Of a stretch of DNA of 9,583 nt, positions 5,280-9,583 are shown piece after piece. The translations under genes were made by a program, and so were the position numbers. The notes beneath the pieces were generated by a model. That model was not told the origin of the DNA. It did not search any database and worked only from the letters and a program-made list of their open reading frames with translations. Origin of the DNA: Deinococcus sp. (GTDB lineage: Bacteria > Deinococcota > Deinococci > Deinococcales > Deinococcaceae); the NCBI GenBank assembly GCA_025351205.1, contig JANXWI010000086.1, forward strand, positions 1 through 9,583. Reading direction: 5' to 3'. Every line of letters starts with the position of its first letter. Position 1 is the stretch's first letter.

Positions 5280-8200
5280 GCCAGCCCGAATTGCCAGATT
5301 CAAACCAGCCCGGCCCGAACCAGCCCGGCCCGAACCAGCCCGGCCCGAACCTGCCGGTCAATCTCCGAAAAAACCAGCTGCCCGTGACCCTTAACCATCA
5401 GGAGCCGAGAATCAATCCGGCCATCGGGTTCAGCGTCAGCCGCTACGTGTTTTCCATCGGCATCTTCGTGGCTGTGGTGCTGCTGGGCCTCATCAGCATT
5501 CCCAAACTGGGCGTGGACCTGCTGCCCAATTTCTCGGTGCCCGTTCTGGCGGTCTCGACCACCTACGCGGGCGCGACCCCGGATCAGGTGGACCTGAACA
5601 TCTCGCGCAAGATCGAGGACGCGCTCAGCACGCTCTCGGGCGTGTCGGACATCAGCAGCACCTCGGTCAGTGGGCGCAGCGCGGTGATCATCACCTACGC
5701 CAACGGCACCGACATCGACAGCGCCGCGAACGCGGTCAGTCAGGCGGTGGCGGGCATCCGGGGTTTGCTGCCCAGCAGCGCCGACGCGCCGGTGGTGCAG
5801 AAGTTCGACCCCAACGCCCAGCCGATCATCACCCTGTCACTGCTGGGCGGCGCGGCCCGCATCAGCGACCTCAACACCTACGCCACCGATACGCTCAAGC
5901 CCCTGCTGGAGCGGCAGACCGGCGTGGCCGACGTGAGCGTCTCGGGCGGCCCCAGCCGTCAGGTACAAGTTCTCCTGGACCCGCAGGCCCTTCAGAGCTA
6001 CAACCTGACCCCGGCCCGCGTGATCGCGTCGATCCAGGCGTCCGCACTCGACCTGCCCGCCGGGAATATTTCTCAGAACGGCAGCTCGGTGGGCTTTTCC
6101 ACCCGCGCCACGCCGACGAGCACGGCGGACGTGCAGAACATCCTGGTCGATTCGCAGAGGGGCGTCCGGGTGTCCGACATCGGCACGGTGCGCGACACCG
6201 CCGAGAACGCCAGCAGTTACGCCCGGCTGAACGGCAAGCCCGCCGTCCTGATCAGCATCCGCAAGGCCTCGGGCAGCAACTCGGTGAGCGTGGCCGACAG
6301 CGTGCGCGCCGCCTCCGAGAAGCTCAGGCTGCCTGCCGGGTACCAGCTGCTGGCGGCGTCCGACGACACCCGCCAGACCAAGAGTTCGGTCAACGACACC
6401 TACAAGGAATTTTTTATCGGCATCGCGGCGGTGGGCTTCGTGGTGCTGCTGTTCCTGGGCCGCCTGAACACCGTGTTCGCGGTGGTGCTGGCCATTCCCA
6501 TCTCGGTCAGCGCCGCGCCGCTGCTGTACAGCCTGATGGGCTTCACGTTCAACATCATTTCCCTGCTGGCCATCATCGTGGCGATTGGCATCGTGGTGGA
6601 CGACAGCATCGTGGTGGCCGAGAACGTGCAGCGTTACCGCGACCAGGGCTACGGGCTGGTGCGCAGCGTGCTGATCGGCGGCTCGGAGGTGTTCAGCGCG
6701 GTCACGGCGGCCAGTTTCTCGCTGCTGGCGGTGCTCATTCCGCTGAGCTTCATGCCGGGCATCCTGGGCCAGTTCTTCCGGCAGTTCGGGCTGGGGCTGG
6801 CGGCGGCCATCACGCTCAGCTGGCTGGAATCGCTGCTGTTCCTGACGGTCAGGATGGCGTACACCACCGACTCCAGGCCGATCAGCTGGCGCGGGTTCGG
6901 GCAGCGGCTGACCCGGCTTCCTGAGATGGTCAGGTGGGCCTACTCTCGCCGCGTCGTGTTGGGACCGTGGGGCCTCACCACATTGGTCATTCTGATCGTC
7001 TACCGGGCGACCCGTCTTCTGGCTGCTGGTAGAGCGGGAATCGGACAGGTTCTGATTGGCGTTGTGGTGACGATCATTGCCATTGCCCTCCTTCCTCTCG
7101 CTGTAGCTCTGATCCGCTACGTCCTGACGGTGCTGTACGCCTTCCTGGAGGCGCTGACCAACACCCTGCACACCGCCACCGACGCCGTGGTCAGCCGGGT
7201 GGCCGCCGCCTACGCCCGCAGCATCGCGTACCTGCTGCCGCGCAACGGCTGGGTCATCTTCGTGGGCTTCCTGTTTCTGGCGAGCATCATCATTCCCTTG
7301 AAGGGGGTGGGCTTCGCCTTCACGCCCAAGAGCGACACCGGGCAGCTGAGCGTGACCCTGACCATGCCGCCCAGCGCCGACCTGAACCAGACAAATGCCG
7401 TGACCTCACGGCTGGAACGCTACCTGCTGGCGCGGCCCGAGGTGCGGCTGGTGTCCACGAGCGTGTCGGGCCAGAGTTCCAAGCTCGACGTGACCCTACT
7501 GCCCAAGGCCGAGCGGCAGCCCATCGATTCGCTGATCGAGGTGTACCGCAAGGCGCTGACGCCCATCGGGACGGCGGTGACCGGCAGCAATCTGGTGGTC
7601 GGGGCGCAGCAGAACGGCCCCGGCGGCAGCGCCGACATCAGCCTGGCGCTGACCGCTCCCAATCAGGCCGCTCTGATTGCGGCCAACCGCAAGGTGGTGG
7701 CGCTGCTCTCGCGCCAGCCCGAGATCGCCACGCTCAAGAGCAGCCTCTCGGAAACCCGCCAGGAGCGCAACTTCGTGCCCAGCACCGCCCAGCTCTCGGG
7801 CAGCGGCCTGACCACCAGCGACCTCGCCAACGCGCTGCGCAGCTACAACGAGGGCAGCACCGCCGGAACCCTGCGCGACGGCGATACCAGCGTGGACATC
7901 GTGGTCAAGCTGAACCCGGCGCTGGTGGGCAACGAGCAGGCGCTGCTGTCGCAGACCGTGTATTCGCAGACTCTGGGGGCCAACCTGCCGCTCTCCAGCC
8001 TGGGCAGCTTCCGCCTCCAGCAGGCCCCGGCCACCCTCAACCGTTTCAACAAGGCCTACACCACCACGCTCGACATCAACCTGGCACCGGGCGCGCCCAG
8101 CCCCTTTGCCTACCAGACCACGCTCATCAAGCAGGTCGGGGCGGCGGGGCTGCTCACGGGCGGCGTGAGCCTGGGCAACGCCAGTGCGTTTGGCTCGGCG

Positions 8201-8770
8201 GGCCTGACCGGCGACCTGGTGTTCTACGGCCCGATTGTGCTGGTGCTGGCGATTCTGCTCACCTACCTGGTGCTGGGCAGCCAGTTCAACAGCTTCCGCT
8301 ATCCGCTGTACCTCCAGCTGCCGGTGCCGCTCGCCATCGTGGGCGCGGTCTGGGCACTGTTCCTGTTCAAGACCAGCCTGGACGTGATCACCATTCTGGG
8401 CATGGTGATCCTGCTGGGGCTGGCGACCAAGAACGCCATCCTGTACCTGGAATTCGTGACCGACCGCATGAAGACCAAGCCCATCTTCGACGCGCTGGTC
8501 GAGGCGGCCCAGCTCCGGTTTCGCCCGATCCTGATGACCACCCTGACGGTGCTGGTCATCTCCATTCCGCTGGTGCTGGGCCAGGGCGACGGCGCAGAGT
8601 TCCGGCGCGGCCTGGGCATCGTGATTCTGGGCGGCGTGGTGACCAGCACCCTGCTGACCTTTTACATCGTGCCCAGCGTGTTCTACCGCTTCGAGAAGAA
8701 CCGCAGCGGGAAGCGGCGCGAACAGGAAGACGAGCGTGACCTGCCGAGTGGAATGCTGCCGACGGACTGA
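5276..8770 (+). CDS. RND-family (HAE1-type) efflux permease with an enlarged TM6-TM7 linker
   Basis: 1164-residue inner-membrane proton/substrate antiporter, the engine of the pump. After a ~50-residue N-terminal extension comes TM1 (57-76), then the first periplasmic loop (VDLLPNFSVPVLAVSTTYAG onward). TM2-6 follow, with GIVVDDSIVVAENV; Asp442 and Asp443 match the AcrB proton-relay pair. The second half has its own TM and periplasmic loop (GFAFTPKSDTGQL...). The final TM bundle has GLATKNAILYLEF, where Lys1052 matches the AcrB relay lysine, and FRPILMTTL. It is about 115 residues longer than AcrB, from the N-terminal extension plus an insertion at about 555-627 with extra hydrophobic helices. 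AGGAG lies 8 nt before ATG 5276, which overlaps the adaptor stop. Family and drive mechanism are firm; the substrate is unknown. Confidence 0.95.
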   Translation: MSQPELPDSNQPGPNQPGPNQPGPNLPVNLRKNQLPVTLNHQEPRINPAIGFSVSRYVFSIGIFVAVVLLGLISIPKLGVDLLPNFSVPVLAVSTTYAGATPDQVDLNISRKIEDALSTLSGVSDISSTSVSGRSAVIITYANGTDIDSAANAVSQAVAGIRGLLPSSADAPVVQKFDPNAQPIITLSLLGGAARISDLNTYATDTLKPLLERQTGVADVSVSGGPSRQVQVLLDPQALQSYNLTPARVIASIQASALDLPAGNISQNGSSVGFSTRATPTSTADVQNILVDSQRGVRVSDIGTVRDTAENASSYARLNGKPAVLISIRKASGSNSVSVADSVRAASEKLRLPAGYQLLAASDDTRQTKSSVNDTYKEFFIGIAAVGFVVLLFLGRLNTVFAVVLAIPISVSAAPLLYSLMGFTFNIISLLAIIVAIGIVVDDSIVVAENVQRYRDQGYGLVRSVLIGGSEVFSAVTAASFSLLAVLIPLSFMPGILGQFFRQFGLGLAAAITLSWLESLLFLTVRMAYTTDSRPISWRGFGQRLTRLPEMVRWAYSRRVVLGPWGLTTLVILIVYRATRLLAAGRAGIGQVLIGVVVTIIAIALLPLAVALIRYVLTVLYAFLEALTNTLHTATDAVVSRVAAAYARSIAYLLPRNGWVIFVGFLFLASIIIPLKGVGFAFTPKSDTGQLSVTLTMPPSADLNQTNAVTSRLERYLLARPEVRLVSTSVSGQSSKLDVTLLPKAERQPIDSLIEVYRKALTPIGTAVTGSNLVVGAQQNGPGGSADISLALTAPNQAALIAANRKVVALLSRQPEIATLKSSLSETRQERNFVPSTAQLSGSGLTTSDLANALRSYNEGSTAGTLRDGDTSVDIVVKLNPALVGNEQALLSQTVYSQTLGANLPLSSLGSFRLQQAPATLNRFNKAYTTTLDINLAPGAPSPFAYQTTLIKQVGAAGLLTGGVSLGNASAFGSAGLTGDLVFYGPIVLVLAILLTYLVLGSQFNSFRYPLYLQLPVPLAIVGAVWALFLFKTSLDVITILGMVILLGLATKNAILYLEFVTDRMKTKPIFDALVEAAQLRFRPILMTTLTVLVISIPLVLGQGDGAEFRRGLGIVILGGVVTSTLLTFYIVPSVFYRFEKNRSGKRREQEDERDLPSGMLPTD
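5303..5347 (+). repeat. Three perfect 15-bp tandem repeats in the permease N-terminus
   Basis: AACCAGCCCGGCCCG is present three times without mismatch (5303-5317, 5318-5332, 5333-5347), followed by AAC of a fourth unit. It codes NQPGP x3 at residues 10-24, in the cytoplasmic tail before TM1. Perfect identity suggests recent expansion. Copy-number change would keep the frame. Confidence 0.9.
6941..7157 (+). other. In-frame insertion in the permease coding extra hydrophobic helices
   Basis: Residues ~556-627 lie between TM6 and TM7, where AcrB has only a short cytoplasmic linker with an amphipathic helix. They include one hydrophobic segment (about 563-583, GLTTLVILIVY) and a second long one (about 591-627, VLIGVVVTIIAIALLPLAVAL then VLTVLYAFL). 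Codon use changes here. TCT, CGT, CTT, CCT, GGT, GTT, GTA, TTG and AGA cluster within about 200 bases, while the flanking permease uses almost only G/C-ending codons. This fits a segment of different origin or under different constraint. Confidence 0.6.
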
Positions 8771-8822
8771 GATCGGGGGTTCGGAGCGGTCAGTGTTTCA
8801 GGTTCGGGGGAATTGGGGAAAC

Positions 8823-8913
8823 GTCGTCTGGAACGCCCGGCCCGCCCACCCCCTCCCAGCCTCCCCCCTCCGCAAGCGGCTGTGCCAGTCAAGGGGGAGG
8901 GGCAAGAGACGAC
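8823..8913 (-). repeat. Dispersed GC-rich hairpin repeat, right copy (contains the 27-bp core at 8864-8890)
   Basis: The core 8864-8890 is the reverse complement of 286-312 with one difference. An 8-bp stem CCTCCCCC (8860-8867) / GGGGGAGG (8893-8900) encloses it, and inside is a smaller CCGC-AA-GCGG hairpin (8870-8879). GTCGTCT (8823-8829) and AGACGAC (8907-8913) form an outer 7-bp inverted pair that may mark the element ends. It begins about 50 bases after the permease stop and could slow or end the operon transcript, although no T-run follows. Confidence 0.6.
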
Positions 8914-8975
8914 TCCATTCGACGCTGTGATCATCTGCCCGCCCAACATCAACTGTTCTCAGAGCCGCGCCGGAC

Positions 8976-9141
8976 TAGAGCATTTGTCATAATTCCACTG
9001 CCAAAACAACTGCCTTTTGTCAGCTCCATCATGCCCAATGCTCCACTAAATTCACTTCTGTCTTGGGCAGAACGGACGCGCCTGGGCACGCCTGCCCGCT
9101 CCAGTCGGTCAAAAAGAGAAAGCCTTTTTGACAAATGCTCT
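8976..9141. mobile_element. MITE-like element with 13-bp terminal inverted repeats
   Basis: AGAGCATTTGTCA (8977-8989) and TGACAAATGCTCT (9129-9141) are perfect inverted copies about 166 bp apart. GGAC flanks the element on both sides (8972-8975 and 9142-9145), giving a likely 3- or 4-bp target-site duplication. The element end is ambiguous by one base. The inside is too short for a transposase, and the small minus-strand open frame through it resembles nothing recognised. It is most likely a non-autonomous derivative moved by a full-length IS elsewhere in the genome. Confidence 0.7.
9108..9132. repeat. 9-bp hairpin near the right end of the MITE-like element
   Basis: GTCAAAAAG (9108-9116) and CTTTTTGAC (9124-9132) form a perfect 9-bp stem with a 7-base loop. 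The right arm overlaps the terminal repeat, so one end of the element can fold on itself. No matching hairpin is seen at the left end, which makes the element asymmetric. Confidence 0.6.
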
Positions 9142-9244
9142 GGACGAGACCATTCTGATTCACAGCATTCAAAGCCGAAAAATCGTTCAAATTATTGATC
9201 ATGTCGTTTTCGACTAATCTGAAACAAATTATCCTGATCTCACA

Positions 9245-9583
9245 CTATTCCACGCTCTCGCCGCGCTGCATTCTCATGGCCCGCAGCAGGTTCTGGAACA
9301 TCAGGGCGCTGGTCAGGGGGCCGACGCCGCCCGGAACCGGGGTGATGGCCCGCACCACGCCTGCCACCTCCGGGGCCGCGTCCCCGACCACGCCGGTTGG
9401 CGTCACGTTGATTCCGGCGTCGATCACCACCTGACCGCTGTGGACGTGTTCGGCCCGCAGCAGACCCGCCTGCCCCACAGCAACCACCACGGCGTCCTGA
9501 TGGGCCAGCAGCGCCGCCATGTCACGCGACGCCCTGTTGAGCAGCGTGACCGTCGCGCCCCGGTTGTTCAGCATCCAGATCAG
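9245..9583 (-). CDS. folD: FolD, bifunctional methylenetetrahydrofolate dehydrogenase/cyclohydrolase (C-terminal part)
   Basis: The last 112 residues are in the window and the gene continues past its right edge. FolD makes 5,10-methenyl- and then 10-formyl-tetrahydrofolate in cytoplasmic one-carbon metabolism. The NAD(P)-binding half is clear: GATVTLLNRASRD, then DAVVVAVGQAGLL, then QVVIDAGINVTPTGVVGD. The family signature ITPVPGGVGPLT is near the end. The stop is TAG (9245-9247). The first visible residues (LIWMLNN) fit the stretch after the VGKP motif, so no truncation is implied. It is convergent with the efflux operon and unlikely to share its regulation. Family assignment is very safe. 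Confidence 0.95.
   Translation of the reverse strand: MIWMLNNRGATVTLLNRASRDMAALLAHQDAVVVAVGQAGLLRAEHVHSGQVVIDAGINVTPTGVVGDAAPEVAGVVRAITPVPGGVGPLTSALMFQNLLRAMRMQRGESVE

Larger units (their letters stand above)
8771..9244. other. Convergent intergenic region with repeats, no gene seen
   Basis: This 474-base gap separates the permease stop from the folD stop. It holds a GC-rich repeat with a strong hairpin (8823-8913), a MITE-like element (8976-9141) and a more A+T-rich tail (9146-9244). No Rho-independent terminator with a T-run was found for the operon. The 8860-8900 hairpin is the only strong secondary structure after the permease. A 4-bp stem GTCG-TTTT-CGAC (9204-9215) after folD is too weak to call a terminator. 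Confidence 0.5.

Noticed and set aside
5837..7171. 444-residue open frame on the minus strand within the permease gene
   Set aside because: It is antisense to a clear RND permease, full of His/Arg/Gln with no recognisable domain. Such frames are expected opposite high-GC genes.
8949..9134. 61-residue minus-strand open frame in the MITE-like element
   Set aside because: There is no ribosome binding site and no recognisable family. It crosses the element boundary and has mixed composition.
9195..9220. GTCG-TTTT-CGAC hairpin as the folD terminator
   Set aside because: The stem is only 4 bp and no clean T-run follows on the minus strand.

Overview
The window is high-GC DNA, with GC-rich third positions and long antisense open frames. 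It has the look of a Deinococcus-type bacterium. The grounds are a Pro/Ala/Gln-rich envelope proteome, start codons with a -10 box directly upstream (a leaderless arrangement common in Deinococcus), and GC-rich hairpin repeats between genes. The genus is an inference from style, not from a marker gene.

Layout. Positions 1-564 hold no convincing protein gene. They do hold an intrinsic terminator that reads on the minus strand (47-97), an inverted repeat (218-382) enclosing a dispersed 27-bp repeat, and a short direct repeat (424-455). Positions 565-8770 are one tightly packed plus-strand operon. It encodes a MarR-family regulator (565-1143), a TolC-family outer-membrane factor (1140-2861), a second, shorter TolC-like protein (2858-3946), a lipoprotein membrane-fusion protein (3948-5279) and an RND/HAE1-type efflux permease (5276-8770). 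Three junctions are ATGA overlaps and the fourth has a 1-nt gap, so translation is probably coupled throughout. Positions 8771-9244 are intergenic and carry an inverted copy of the 27-bp repeat within a strong hairpin, followed by a ~166-bp MITE-like element with 13-bp terminal inverted repeats. From 9245 to the window edge, on the minus strand, lies the C-terminal part of folD, convergent with the operon.

How it works together. The permease (proton-driven, with an Asp-Asp pair in TM4 and a Lys in the later TM bundle), the lipid-anchored periplasmic adaptor and the TolC-like outer-membrane factor make a complete tripartite drug/solute efflux pump. The MarR protein is encoded first in the operon, so it is probably an autoregulating, ligand-responsive repressor.

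Unusual points. The second TolC-like protein keeps both helical repeats but appears to have lost the beta-barrel strands in both halves. The permease carries an in-frame insertion between TM6 and TM7 with extra hydrophobic helices and off-type codon use. Three of the envelope proteins carry 15-bp (pentapeptide) tandem repeats in their N-terminal linkers.
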